Positions 41,751 through 50,218 of a stretch of 64,000 nt of DNA are shown piece by piece. The notes under the pieces were generated by a model. It was not told where the DNA came from, made no database searches, and saw nothing but the letters and a program-made list of their open reading frames with translations. How positions within the stretch are numbered: the stretch's first letter is position 1; each line of letters starts with the position of its first letter. Position numbers and translations under genes: made by a program. The stretch is taken from assembly GCF_003386795.1 (NCBI RefSeq), contig NZ_QTUC01000001.1, positions 1,798,001 to 1,862,000 of the forward strand, in the 5' to 3' direction. Origin of the DNA: Thermasporomyces composti (GTDB lineage: Bacteria; Actinomycetota; Actinomycetes; Propionibacteriales; Actinopolymorphaceae).

Positions 41751-43277
41751 GTGACCACGCCACCCGGGCCGAGGAGGCCGGCTCGCCGGTCGTGCCGGGT
41801 CGTGGTCGTGGGCGCCGGGCTGGGCGGACTCGCCGCCGCCTGCCACCTGGCCGGTGCGGGCCACCAGGTCACCGTCGTCGAGCAGGCCGACCAGCCCGGG
41901 GGCCGCGCGGGTCGGATCGTCCGGCACGGCTTCACGTTCGACACGGGCCCGACCGTGCTCACCATGCCGGAGCTGCTGGAGGCGACGTTCGAGGCGGCCG
42001 GCGTCCGCATGTCCGACTACCTCAAGCTGCGACCTCTCGACCCGGCGTACCGCGCCAACTACGCCGACGGCACCACGCTCGCCCTCCGCCACGGCCGTGA
42101 GGCGATGGCGGCGGAGATCCGGCGCGAGTGTGGACCGGCGGAGGAGCAGGGGTTCGTGCGGTTCTGCCGGTGGCTGGAGGCGCTCTACCGGGTGGAGATG
42201 CCGGCGTTCATCGAACGCAACTACGACCGACCGTGGGACCTCGTGCGGCCGCTGGCGCCCACGCTGGCCCTGCTGCGCCTGGGCGCCCTGGGCAAGCTCG
42301 AGCGGCGGGTCCGCCGGTACTTCTCCGACGAACGGCTCGTCCGGCTCTTCAGCTTCCAGGCGATGTACGCCGGGCTCGCGCCACGGCAGGCGCTCGCGGT
42401 CTTCGCGATCATCACCTACATGGACGCCGTCCGAGGCGTCTACACCCCGGACGGGGGGATCGGCGCGGTGCCGGTGGCGTTGGCGAGGGCGGCCGAGGCG
42501 GCCGGCGCGACGTTCCACTACGGCAGGCGGGTCGACCGCGTGGTCTACGACCTCGGCGCCGGACGGGGACGGGTCCGCGGCGTCCGGCTCGCCAACGGTG
42601 ACCACCTCCCCGCCGACGCGGTCGTCGTCAACGCCGACCTTCCGCTCGCCTACCGCGACCTGCTGCCCGACCTCACCGTGCCTCGGTCGCTGCGCCGCGC
42701 TCGGTACTCGCCGTCGGCGTTCGTCTGGCACGTCGGCGTGCGGGGCCTGCCGTCCGCGGAGGTCGCCCACCACAACATCCACTTCGGCGCGGAGTGGGCG
42801 TCGTCGTTCCGGGCGATCATGACGGAGGGGCGCCGCATGCCGGACCCGTCGGTGCTCGTCACTGTGCCCACCCGCAGTGACCCGACGTTGGCCCCGGAGG
42901 GTTGCTCGGTCCTCTACGTGCTGGAACCCGTCCCGAACCTGACGACCGGGCGGGTCGACTGGAGTGTCGAACGCGACCAAGCCCGAGACCGCCTCTACGA
43001 GCTGGTCAAGGGCTGGGGCTATCCGAGCGACGTGGTGGTCGAGCACCAGGTCGACCCCACCGACTGGGCCCGGCAGGGCATGGCGGCTGGGACGCCGTTC
43101 GCCCTGGCGCACACCTTCTTCCAATCCGGCCCGTTCCGGCCGCCCAACGCCGACCCACGGGTGCGGGGACTCTTCTTTACTGGAAGCGCGACCGTGCCGG
43201 GCGTCGGCGTCCCCATGGTGCTGGTGTCCGGGCGGCTAGCGGCGGAGCGCGTGGCGCACCTGGCGGAGGAGCTGTGA
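41751..43277 (+). CDS. crtI: Phytoene desaturase
   Basis: FAD-dependent enzyme converting phytoene to lycopene at the membrane. 508 residues from GTG 41751, with GGAAGGGG 7 bases upstream. The N-terminal FAD motif is VVVVGAGLGGLAAACHLAGAG, followed by PGGRAGRIVRHGFTFDTGPT. The mid-protein VYTPDGGIGAVPVALA and the C-terminal FFTGSATVPGVGVPMVLVSG are standard CrtI elements. It overlaps crtB by 4 bases (GTGA). First gene of a two-gene unit whose cyclase partners are on the opposite strand. Confidence 0.92.
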   Translation: MTTPPGPRRPARRSCRVVVVGAGLGGLAAACHLAGAGHQVTVVEQADQPGGRAGRIVRHGFTFDTGPTVLTMPELLEATFEAAGVRMSDYLKLRPLDPAYRANYADGTTLALRHGREAMAAEIRRECGPAEEQGFVRFCRWLEALYRVEMPAFIERNYDRPWDLVRPLAPTLALLRLGALGKLERRVRRYFSDERLVRLFSFQAMYAGLAPRQALAVFAIITYMDAVRGVYTPDGGIGAVPVALARAAEAAGATFHYGRRVDRVVYDLGAGRGRVRGVRLANGDHLPADAVVVNADLPLAYRDLLPDLTVPRSLRRARYSPSAFVWHVGVRGLPSAEVAHHNIHFGAEWASSFRAIMTEGRRMPDPSVLVTVPTRSDPTLAPEGCSVLYVLEPVPNLTTGRVDWSVERDQARDRLYELVKGWGYPSDVVVEHQVDPTDWARQGMAAGTPFALAHTFFQSGPFRPPNADPRVRGLFFTGSATVPGVGVPMVLVSGRLAAERVAHLAEEL

Positions 43278-44203
43278 GACGGGCCCAGCGCGGTGTCGAC
43301 GCCCACCTGCGGCGGTCGTACCGGCTGTGTGCCCGGATCTCCCGCCGACACGGCAAGACCTACGCGATGGCGGCCCGGCTCCTCGCGCCCGATCAGCGTC
43401 GGCACGTCCACGCGGTCTACGCGTTCTGTCGGGTGGCCGACGACATCGTGGACGAGACCGGCGGCCGCGGGGCCGACGTGACGAGGCAGGCGCTCGACGC
43501 GTTCGGCCAGCGCTTCCGGTCCGATCTCGCGGTCGGTGAGTCCGACCACCCCGTCCTGGCGGCTGTCGTCCACACGACCTTGACGCTCGCGATCGACCCC
43601 GGGTGCTTCGACCGCTTCCTCCAGTCGATGGCGATGGATCTCGACACCACCTCCTACGCCACCTGGGACGACCTCATGGGCTACATGGACGGCTCAGCGG
43701 CGGTGATCGGCGAGATGATGCTGCCGGTGCTGCGGCCCTACGACCGTGCGGCCGCGCTGGGTCCGGCGCGCGACCTCGGGGTGGCGTTCCAGCTCACGAA
43801 CTTCCTGCGGGACGTGGGAGAGGATCTCGACCGGGGCCGGGTCTACCTCCCGCAGGAGGACCTGCGCAGGTTCGGGGCCGACCCGCGTACTCGTCGGGTC
43901 GATGAGTCGTGGCGGGCGCTCATGCGCTTCGAGATCGCCCGCACTCGCCGCATCTACGCCCGCGCCGACCGTGGCATCCCGCTGCTGCCACCACGCTCGG
44001 CACGCTGCGTGCACACCGCGCGGGTGCTCTATTCCCGCATCCTCGACCGCATCGAAGCGGCCGACTACGACGTGTTCAGCGCTCGCGCGCAGGTCCCGGC
44101 TCGGGAGAAGCTGGCCGTCGCGGCGTGGACCATGCTGCGCGGCCATCCCGCCGCCGGACCGTTGGAGGCCGACGCGCCAGGCGTTCCCACAGCAGGAGCG
44201 TGA
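43274..44203 (+). CDS. crtB: Phytoene synthase
   Basis: Condenses two geranylgeranyl diphosphates to phytoene. 309 residues from GTG 43274, overlapping the crtI stop. The two Asp-rich motifs are present: FCRVADDIVDETGG and LRDVGEDLDRGRVYLP; SRRHGKTYAMAARLL and GVAFQLTNFLRD are typical. The last 128 bases overlap crtYd, which comes from the other strand. No crtE (GGPP synthase) lies in this window, so its substrate must be made by a gene elsewhere. Confidence 0.93.
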   Translation: MRRAQRGVDAHLRRSYRLCARISRRHGKTYAMAARLLAPDQRRHVHAVYAFCRVADDIVDETGGRGADVTRQALDAFGQRFRSDLAVGESDHPVLAAVVHTTLTLAIDPGCFDRFLQSMAMDLDTTSYATWDDLMGYMDGSAAVIGEMMLPVLRPYDRAAALGPARDLGVAFQLTNFLRDVGEDLDRGRVYLPQEDLRRFGADPRTRRVDESWRALMRFEIARTRRIYARADRGIPLLPPRSARCVHTARVLYSRILDRIEAADYDVFSARAQVPAREKLAVAAWTMLRGHPAAGPLEADAPGVPTAGA

Positions 44204-44483
44204 GCGTGATCAGGCTGAAGCCGAACGCGAAGTCCTCCACCGGGATGTCCCACGGGAACCGCACCCCGCTGGAGTGTTCCGGCGCGTACACCACGATCGG
44301 CGCGCTGAGCTTGGTGAGCCAGCCGTCCACGAGGACCTGGAAGGCGAACATGATCGCCAGGCTCAGCCAGTACGCCGGTCGGCGGAACAGGCCGGTGCGC
44401 AGCACGACGAGCTCCAGCGCCACGACCACCGGAACGGACGCGAAGGCGGCCACGGTGTACTCGGGGACGAGCGGGTCAGCCAT
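44076..44483 (-). CDS. crtYd: Lycopene cyclase subunit CrtYd
   Basis: 135-residue membrane protein with three helices, one subunit of the heterodimeric lycopene beta-cyclase. Typical features: PEYTVAAFASVPVVVALELV, AYWLSLAIMFAFQVLVDGWL and the signature FPWDIPVEDFAFGFSL containing the conserved PxE(D/E) site. Its ATG overlaps the crtYc stop by 8 bases. About 35 residues of Arg/Pro-rich tail extend into the antisense of crtB, beyond the usual family length. Confidence 0.9.
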   Translation of the reverse strand: MADPLVPEYTVAAFASVPVVVALELVVLRTGLFRRPAYWLSLAIMFAFQVLVDGWLTKLSAPIVVYAPEHSSGVRFPWDIPVEDFAFGFSLITLTLLLWERLARRPPTVRRRDGRAAWSTPRRPASPEPGPARER

Positions 44484-44850
44484 CGCCACCACCGGTCGCG
44501 ACCGCGTCGTCGGACCTTTGCCCGCCGCCGTCACCGGCGTCGCCGCGCAGCAGACGTCGGACCGCCTCGTAGGTGAGCAGCGCGCACACGGGGATGACGA
44601 CGAAGAACACGAGCTCCTCGACAGGAATGCCGAACGGCAGCGACCACCCGGTCGTGTAGTGCGGGCTGAACGTCCAGTGGCCGCGCGCGATCGCCAGCGC
44701 GTCCCAGGCCACGAACAGCGCGACGACGGGGACGAGCACCCGCAGCACCCGACGCGGCCGCCGGTACACCCGGGCGCCGAGGACGATCTCCAAGGGGAGG
44801 GTGATGGCCAGACACGCCCCCATGAGGAGGAGGTACTGGAAGCGGTCGAT
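44476..44850 (-). CDS. crtYc: Lycopene cyclase subunit CrtYc, apparently with an ATC start codon
   Basis: 124-residue membrane protein, partner of CrtYd. It carries LEIVLGARVYRRPRRVLRV, AWDALAIARGHWTFSP and the signature GIPVEELVFFVVIPVCAL, with PxEE. The first ATG in frame (44823) would cut the conserved N-terminus. Upstream of it the frame encodes DRFQYLLL, as in homologues that begin M-D-R. The codon at the expected initiator position is ATC (44850-44848), and AGGAGG (44858-44863) stands exactly 7 bases before it. A TGA follows upstream at 44871-44869, leaving no other start. Either ATC is used or a base is wrong. Confidence 0.85.
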   Translation of the reverse strand: MDRFQYLLLMGACLAITLPLEIVLGARVYRRPRRVLRVLVPVVALFVAWDALAIARGHWTFSPHYTTGWSLPFGIPVEELVFFVVIPVCALLTYEAVRRLLRGDAGDGGGQRSDDAVATGGGDG

Positions 44851-44863
44851 CGGGGTACCTCCT
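44848..44863 (-). promoter_or_regulatory. Ribosome binding site deciding the unusual crtYc start
   Basis: AGGAGG at 44858-44863 (minus strand), 7-base spacer, then ATC. Homology extends to this codon and a stop codon lies seven codons upstream. Confidence 0.6.
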
Positions 44864-44930
44864 GGTGGTCACGCAGTCGGTCCGACAGTGGACCGAACCG
44901 AGGTCCTTTCCCCGCGAGGGTAACCAGTCG

Positions 44931-46568
44931 ATGAGAGCCGACGAACCGTCTTCGCGTCGTGGCGTCGAGACGAGGCCGCCAGGACGTGACCCGAAGGCCG
45001 TGCTCGCACCGCCCCTGCCGCGACGAGACCACCCGGCGACGCGGCCTCGTGTGCCCGACCGTCCGCACGCGGCGGTCATCGGTGGTGGTCTCGCTGGTGT
45101 CGCGGCGGCGGTCGCGCTCGCCGAGCGCGGCGTCAAGGTCACCTTGCTCGAACGCGAGCCGTACCTCGGCGGCCGGCTCGCCGGCTGGTCGACCCGGCTC
45201 CGCGACGGCTCCACGGTCACCATGACGCGCGGCTTCCACGCGTTCTTCCGCCAGTACTACAACCTGCGCGCTCTGCTCACCCGCGTCGACCCAGAGCTGC
45301 GCTGGCTGGTGCCTCTGCCGGACTACCCGCTGGTCCACGCCGACGGGACGCGAGACGGCTTCACACGGATCCCGCGCACACCGCCGTGGAACGCCCTCGC
45401 CTTCGCCGCCAGGAGCCCGACCTTCTCCTGGCGCGAGCTCTCGCGGGTGAACGTCCGCGCGGCGCTGCCCATGCTGAACGTCTCGGTCCCCGAGATCTAC
45501 CAGCGGCTCGACCACGAGGACGCGCTGTCGTTCCTGGACCGTGTCCGTTTCCCAGCGGCGGCTCGTGATTTGGCGTTCTCCGTCTTCTCCCGCAGCTTTT
45601 TCGCCGATCCTCGTCAGCTGTCGGCGGCCGAGCTGGTCACGATGTTCCACCTGTACTTCCTGGGATCGAGCGAGGGCCTGCTCTTCGACGTCCCGGCACG
45701 ACCGTTCCCGCACGCGCTGTGGGAGCCGCTGGCCGCGTACCTGGAGAACCTCGGCGCCGAGCTCCGGCTGGGTACCCCCGCGCGAGTCGTCCACCGAAGC
45801 GCCCGAGGCGGGCTGCGTGTCCTCACCGGCTACGCCGATGGCGTCGACGTGGACGCGGTCGTCCTGGCCACCGACGTACGCGGCCTGCGGGAGATCGTCG
45901 CGGCCTCACCGGATCTCGGCGACGCCGCGTGGCGGGCCCGGATCGACACGCTGGCCTGCGCACCGCCCTTCCTGGTCGTCCGGCTGTGGCTCGACCGTCC
46001 GGTCGCGCCCGAGCGGCCCGCGTTCGTCGGCACGGCGGGCTTCGGGCGGCTGGACAACGTGAGCGTGCTCGACCGGTACGAGGACGAGGCCCATGCCTGG
46101 GCGGCACGCACCGGCGGGTCGGTGGTGGAGCTGCACGCCTACGCGGTCGGGGAGGACGCCGCGGTGGACGCCCTGCGCAAGGAGCTGGTCGACCAGCTCT
46201 ACCGGGTGTTCCCCGAGACCCGCGAAGCCCGAGTCGTCGACGAGCGTCACGAGCTGCGGGCCGACTGTCCGCTCTTCCCACCAGGTGGCTTCGCCGACCG
46301 CCCGGGCGTGACCACCCCTGACCCAGCGGTCGTCCTGGCGGGAGACCTCGCTCGGGTCGACCTGCCGGTCGCGCTCATGGAGCGCGCGGTGACCAGCGGC
46401 CTGCTCGCGGCGAACCATCTGCTCGACGGGTGGGGCCGGCCCACCCATCCCGTGTGGAGCGTGCCGAACACGGGACGGTGGGGCGTACTGCGCTGGCTCG
46501 ACCGGGCGCTGGGGCTGCCCAGGCCCGAGGTTCAGCCAGGCCAGCGGCCTGAGGTCCGCAGCTCGTAG
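44931..46568 (+). CDS. crtU: Carotenoid desaturase/methyltransferase, CrtU-like (aromatic ring formation)
   Basis: 545-residue FAD-dependent protein. The ATG at 44931 is chosen; an in-frame GTG at 44865 would overlap the crtYc ribosome site. The FAD motif VIGGGLAGVAAAVALAERGV is at about residue 47. The region TRGFHAFFRQYYNLRALL, PRTPPWNALAFAARSPTF, SVPEIYQRLDHEDALSFLD, FSRSFFADPRQLSAAELVT and MFHLYFLGSSEGLLFDV match CrtU, which turns beta rings into aromatic rings in isorenieratene synthesis. It is divergent from crtYc/crtYd and convergent on the Rieske gene. The product assignment rests on these motifs. Confidence 0.82.
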   Translation: MRADEPSSRRGVETRPPGRDPKAVLAPPLPRRDHPATRPRVPDRPHAAVIGGGLAGVAAAVALAERGVKVTLLEREPYLGGRLAGWSTRLRDGSTVTMTRGFHAFFRQYYNLRALLTRVDPELRWLVPLPDYPLVHADGTRDGFTRIPRTPPWNALAFAARSPTFSWRELSRVNVRAALPMLNVSVPEIYQRLDHEDALSFLDRVRFPAAARDLAFSVFSRSFFADPRQLSAAELVTMFHLYFLGSSEGLLFDVPARPFPHALWEPLAAYLENLGAELRLGTPARVVHRSARGGLRVLTGYADGVDVDAVVLATDVRGLREIVAASPDLGDAAWRARIDTLACAPPFLVVRLWLDRPVAPERPAFVGTAGFGRLDNVSVLDRYEDEAHAWAARTGGSVVELHAYAVGEDAAVDALRKELVDQLYRVFPETREARVVDERHELRADCPLFPPGGFADRPGVTTPDPAVVLAGDLARVDLPVALMERAVTSGLLAANHLLDGWGRPTHPVWSVPNTGRWGVLRWLDRALGLPRPEVQPGQRPEVRSS

Positions 46569-47545
46569 CGGCGCTCGGCGTAGGCCAGGTCGTCCTTCCA
46601 CAAGCGCTTCGCGGCGAAGCGCATGAGCGGGGCGATGGCCGGGGCCGCCCGACGCGCGACCGCGAAGCCTCGCCGGTCGGAGTAGGCCAGCGTCGCCTCG
46701 ATGACGGCGGTTCGGGGATGGCCGTGCTCGTCCATCCCGAGCGGGGTCGCGTGGGTCTCGACGACGCTGGTCTCACCCTCACCGTCGACGATCCGCATGA
46801 GGACCGTCCGCGGATCCGGGCACGTGAACTCGGCGCGCACCGGGACGCCGAAGCGTCCCGCGACCCGGAAGGCGACCTCCACCTCGAACCGGTCGTCCGC
46901 GGGCTCCGACTCCTCGGGCGCCTTCGTCACCCGCAGGTGGGCGAAGGAGTACGGGTGGAACCACGCGCCGTGCCACGGATCGAGCCGGTTGGCGACGACG
47001 TCCTCCGGCTCACACCGGCCGGTCATCGTGGCGACCGCGGCGATGCTCGCCGACAGAGCGGGCCGAGGCGGGATGACCGGGCGGGGCGACGGCTCCTCGC
47101 CACCGACGTGGTCGAGCCGGACCCAGGCGAGCACGCCGTCGTCGTACGCCGGGAACGGGTCCCAGCCGGGAAACCCGTCCGCGCCGAACGCGAGGCCGTG
47201 CCAGCGGCAGATCAGCTTCCCCTCGCGGACGGCGGCCAGACACAGCGGCGCCCCGAGGTGCGGACAGGATCCCGGTCCGACGTGGAGGGCACCGTCGGGG
47301 GTGCGCCAAGCCACCAGTTCCACTCCGGCGACGGTGCGTCCGAACGGCCGGTCCGGTCGGATCTCGCGACTGGCCGCGAGCACGAACCAGTTGCCGGACG
47401 GCCGGGCACGGGCACGTTTGAGTGCGGCCTCGATCAGCCCGGGCCGCGCGCCACGCCAGGTGGGTTCCTGCGCGGCCCACGTGATGGGCGGCAGTCTGCG
47501 CAACGGAAGTCGTCGTCTTCTCCGCTCCGCCATGGGCTCCCTCAT
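46532..47545 (-). CDS. Rieske [2Fe-2S] oxygenase-like protein (DUF5914-type)
   Basis: 337-residue protein. The Rieske cluster motifs CPHLGAPLC and CRWHGLAFG (17 residues between the ligand pairs) lie at about residues 92-118. The C-terminal region (ATMTGRCEPEDVVANRLDPW then HGAWFHPYSFAHLRV) resembles the DUF5914 domain found beside CrtU in actinobacteria. Its 3' end overlaps crtU by 37 bases. I infer a carotenoid hydroxylase or ketolase role. The start at 47545 or 47533 is uncertain, since the ribosome site is ambiguous. Confidence 0.82.
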   Translation of the reverse strand: MREPMAERRRRRLPLRRLPPITWAAQEPTWRGARPGLIEAALKRARARPSGNWFVLAASREIRPDRPFGRTVAGVELVAWRTPDGALHVGPGSCPHLGAPLCLAAVREGKLICRWHGLAFGADGFPGWDPFPAYDDGVLAWVRLDHVGGEEPSPRPVIPPRPALSASIAAVATMTGRCEPEDVVANRLDPWHGAWFHPYSFAHLRVTKAPEESEPADDRFEVEVAFRVAGRFGVPVRAEFTCPDPRTVLMRIVDGEGETSVVETHATPLGMDEHGHPRTAVIEATLAYSDRRGFAVARRAAPAIAPLMRFAAKRLWKDDLAYAERRYELRTSGRWPG

Positions 47546-47677
47546 TCCCCATGGACGGCGGGTCCTACCCGGCCAGCCCGGTCAGCCCTCAACCCTGGCA
47601 GCACCGAGATCCAGCACCGAGATGGCGGGAACCGGTGATGGGGTCAGCTCACGATCAGCAGGTGGGGAGCGAAGGAG

Positions 47678-48262
47678 TCACGATCGGGCGAGCCGTTGCG
47701 CGGCCCGGACGACGGCGGCACGCCGACGGACGTGCTCGGCTTCGCTCTCCGGGCCGGCGATCATGCGGGCGACCTGGGGGACGGTGAACCACCATCCCGC
47801 CAGCGCGAGGATGAACAACATCAGGTGGTCGGCGTCGATCTCCTTGGTCAGGGCGCCGGCGTCCTGACCGGCCACGACGGCAGCCGTCTTGGTGTTGTAG
47901 TACTCGCGTCGCTGCTCCTCGTCGGGCACCTCGCCGTCGAAGGCGAGCCCTTCCCACCGCAGCAGGCGGATCAGCTCCGGGCGGCTACGGTGGTAGTCGT
48001 AGACCCGCCCGGCGTACTCGCCGACGTCCTCGCTGGCCAACGACTCGACCGGCACGGCGCGCGCCACCTTGGCGAGCTCGTCGCGCAGGACATATGTGAA
48101 CAACGCGCGCTTGTCGCCGAAGTAGTAGTAGATCCGCTCCTTGTTCACGCCGGCGCGCTGGGCGATGCGGGCGATGGTGGTGCCGTCCGGCCCGTACGCG
48201 GCGAACTCGGCCACCGCGGCGTCCAGGATCTTCCGCTTGGTCCCCTCGGTGTCCCATGCCAT
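47678..48262 (-). CDS. TetR-family transcriptional regulator
   Basis: 194-residue repressor. The ATG at 48262 is preceded by AAAGGAG with suitable spacing; the longer frame would cover the operators. The helix-turn-helix reads TTIARIAQRAGVNKERIYYYF (about residues 25-50). The C-terminal ligand domain includes LRWEGLAFDGEVPDEEQRR. It is divergent from the MFS gene, and two identical operators lie in the 135 bases between them, so it very likely represses both. Confidence 0.92.
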   Translation of the reverse strand: MAWDTEGTKRKILDAAVAEFAAYGPDGTTIARIAQRAGVNKERIYYYFGDKRALFTYVLRDELAKVARAVPVESLASEDVGEYAGRVYDYHRSRPELIRLLRWEGLAFDGEVPDEEQRREYYNTKTAAVVAGQDAGALTKEIDADHLMLFILALAGWWFTVPQVARMIAGPESEAEHVRRRAAVVRAAQRLARS

Positions 48263-48315
48263 CGCCTGCTCCTTTCTCCGTCCTGGGTCGGGCGGCGTCG
48301 TCGAGCACCATCTTC

Positions 48316-48384
48316 CAACTCCAACGATGGGGTTGGAATCTGGCCTCGACCGTACTACAGTCAACTCCAACCTTTGAGTTGGAA
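48316..48384. promoter_or_regulatory. Two TetR operators between tetR and the MFS transporter
   Basis: CAACTCCAAC-N6-GTTGGAA occurs at 48316-48338 and again at 48362-48384, with different 6-base spacers (GATGGG and CTTTGA). The copies start 46 bases apart. Each has inverted GTTGGA/TCCAAC halves. The second ends 13 bases before the MFS start codon, so binding would block its transcription or translation. Confidence 0.75.
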
Positions 48385-48397
48385 GTGAAGTCGGTCA

Positions 48398-49606
48398 ATG
48401 TCCGCTGCTCGCCTTCACTCGGCGGCTCCCACACCAGCGCCAACCAGCGCATTCCCCGCAACGACGGGTGCGGTCGCGCTGCTGGTGACCATGGCGCTCC
48501 TCGTACTGACCCAGCTGTACGCGGCGATCCCGCTCATCGGGCCCGTCGGGGACGCCCTCGGCGGAGACGCGACCCTGGCGCTGTCGACGGTCTTCAGCCT
48601 CTGCTACGCGATCGGGTTCGTCCTGTGGGGCCCGATCTCAGACCACTACGGGCGCAAGAGGATCCTGATCGTCGGCATCGCCGCGTTGACCCTCACGACG
48701 CTCGGATGCGTCTTCGCCTCCTCGCTGACCGGGCTCGCCGTGCTGCGCGCGGCGCAAGGCCTGGCGGCCGCCAGCTTCGCCCCGGCCGCTCTCGCCTATC
48801 TCTCGGAAGCCGTCGCCCCGGCGCGACGGCCGGTGGCGCTCGGAGCGATCTCCACGGCGTTCCTGGTGGCCGGCATCGTCGGTCAGGTTCTCGCCGCGAC
48901 GATCACGCTGCTGGTCGGCTGGACGTGGTTCTTCGTGGTCGGCGCGGCGGCCCTGGGGCTGAGCCTGGTCGGGCTCGTCACCCTGCCGAAGGAAGCTGGC
49001 CGTCCGGCCGGCCCCGGCGGGTTGGGCCAGCGGTTCGCAGCGTTCGCGCGAGTCGTCTCGAGGCCACCGGCGCTGCTGCTCTCCGCGGCCCACGTGACCT
49101 TGCTGCTGTCGTTCGTCGCCATGTACACCGCCCTCGGCCCGCACCTGGTCGAGCTGGGCTTGGCGGCCTCGCAGGTGATCTGGCTGCGCCTGGTCGGACT
49201 TCCCGGCATGTTCACCGCCCTGCTCGTCGGTGTCATCGCCCGCCGACTCGGCTATCCAGGCGCCGCCCGTCTCGGCTACCTGCTCGCGGCGGTGGGGATC
49301 ACGGGTGAGGCGCTGTTCGCCTCGACCCTCGTCGGGATCGCCGTCACGAGCTTGGTGTTCGTGACCGGCGTGGCGATCACCATCCCGGCGATGATCACCC
49401 TCTTCGGCGAGACCGCGGCCCCGAACCGCGCAGGTGGCATGGCGCTCACCGGGCTCGTGCTGTTCATCGGCGCCAGCATCGGACCGGTCGTCGCCTCGGT
49501 CGGCTGGAGCTTCCCAGCTCTCATGCTCGTGCTGGCCACGCTGCTCGTGTGCGCTGCGGGATTCCTAACCGCCTTCGCACGCGTCACCTCACGCGCGGCG
49601 GCATGA
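48398..49606 (+). CDS. MFS transporter (drug-efflux type)
   Basis: 402-residue major facilitator with about twelve helices. The loop after helix 2 is GPISDHYGRKRILI, the hallmark of the superfamily, and the fifth helix region holds LVAGIVGQVLAATITLLVGW, similar to motif C of drug exporters. The first 25 residues are hydrophilic and Ala/Pro-rich. The substrate is unknown; control by the divergent TetR suggests an inducing toxic compound that it removes. Confidence 0.9.
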   Translation: MSAARLHSAAPTPAPTSAFPATTGAVALLVTMALLVLTQLYAAIPLIGPVGDALGGDATLALSTVFSLCYAIGFVLWGPISDHYGRKRILIVGIAALTLTTLGCVFASSLTGLAVLRAAQGLAAASFAPAALAYLSEAVAPARRPVALGAISTAFLVAGIVGQVLAATITLLVGWTWFFVVGAAALGLSLVGLVTLPKEAGRPAGPGGLGQRFAAFARVVSRPPALLLSAAHVTLLLSFVAMYTALGPHLVELGLAASQVIWLRLVGLPGMFTALLVGVIARRLGYPGAARLGYLLAAVGITGEALFASTLVGIAVTSLVFVTGVAITIPAMITLFGETAAPNRAGGMALTGLVLFIGASIGPVVASVGWSFPALMLVLATLLVCAAGFLTAFARVTSRAAA

Positions 49607-49697
49607 CAAGCGACGGCGACCCTCTGATCGTCGCTGAGTTCACGAGCGGCCACCTCGAGCTGGTGCAAGGCACCCCCGTAGGACTCCGCCATGGACA

Positions 49698-50201
49698 GCC
49701 ACGCCCGCCCTGCCGATCGCCGCTCGCCTGCTCGACCGGGACGTGTCCGCCGCCGAGACACTGCTCGACCGCCTCCTCGACAACCAACTGCTCGAAGGCC
49801 CCGTCCCGGGCCGCTACCGCATGCACGACCTCACGCGGGAGTACGCGCGCGAGGTCGCCACGCGCGACGAGCCCGAGCACGAGCGACACGCGGCGCTCGA
49901 CCGCGCGTGGGCTGCTCACCTACGCCGCCCTCGCCCACGCTCGGCGCCGTCGCGGCGACGCCGAGACCGCGGTGCGCCTGTGCGAGCAGGCCATCGCCGA
50001 CCCCCAGGCGAGGCGGTTCCCCTACGCGCACGCGATCACCATGTGGCGACTCGGCGAAGCCTGGACGCCACCGGCAGACCCGCACGGGCCCGCTGGTTCC
50101 TCCGCGAGGCCTACGAGAAGTTCCGCGCGATGGGGGTTCCTGAGGCCGAAGAGGTGCGCGACGTGATGGACGCACTCCAGGACACCGAGTCCTCGGCCTG
50201 A
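49698..50201 (+). pseudogene. Remnant of an AfsR/SARP-type regulator
   Basis: Pieces of the NB-ARC/winged-helix and TPR part of an AfsR-like regulator: LLDRLLDNQLLEGPVPGRYR and MHDLTREYAREVATRDEPE, then in another frame LTYAALAHARRRRGDAETAV and FPYAHAITMWRLGEAW, then back in the first frame RARWFLREAYEKFRAMGVPE. The N-terminal DNA-binding, BTAD and ATPase parts are gone, and an internal deletion removes several TPRs. It cannot encode a working protein. Confidence 0.7.
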
Positions 50202-50218
50202 GCCCGGTGAGTACGGCC

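Noticed and set aside
41688-43124. 478-codon minus-strand ORF opposite crtI
   Set aside because: Antisense shadow of CrtI; no family motifs.
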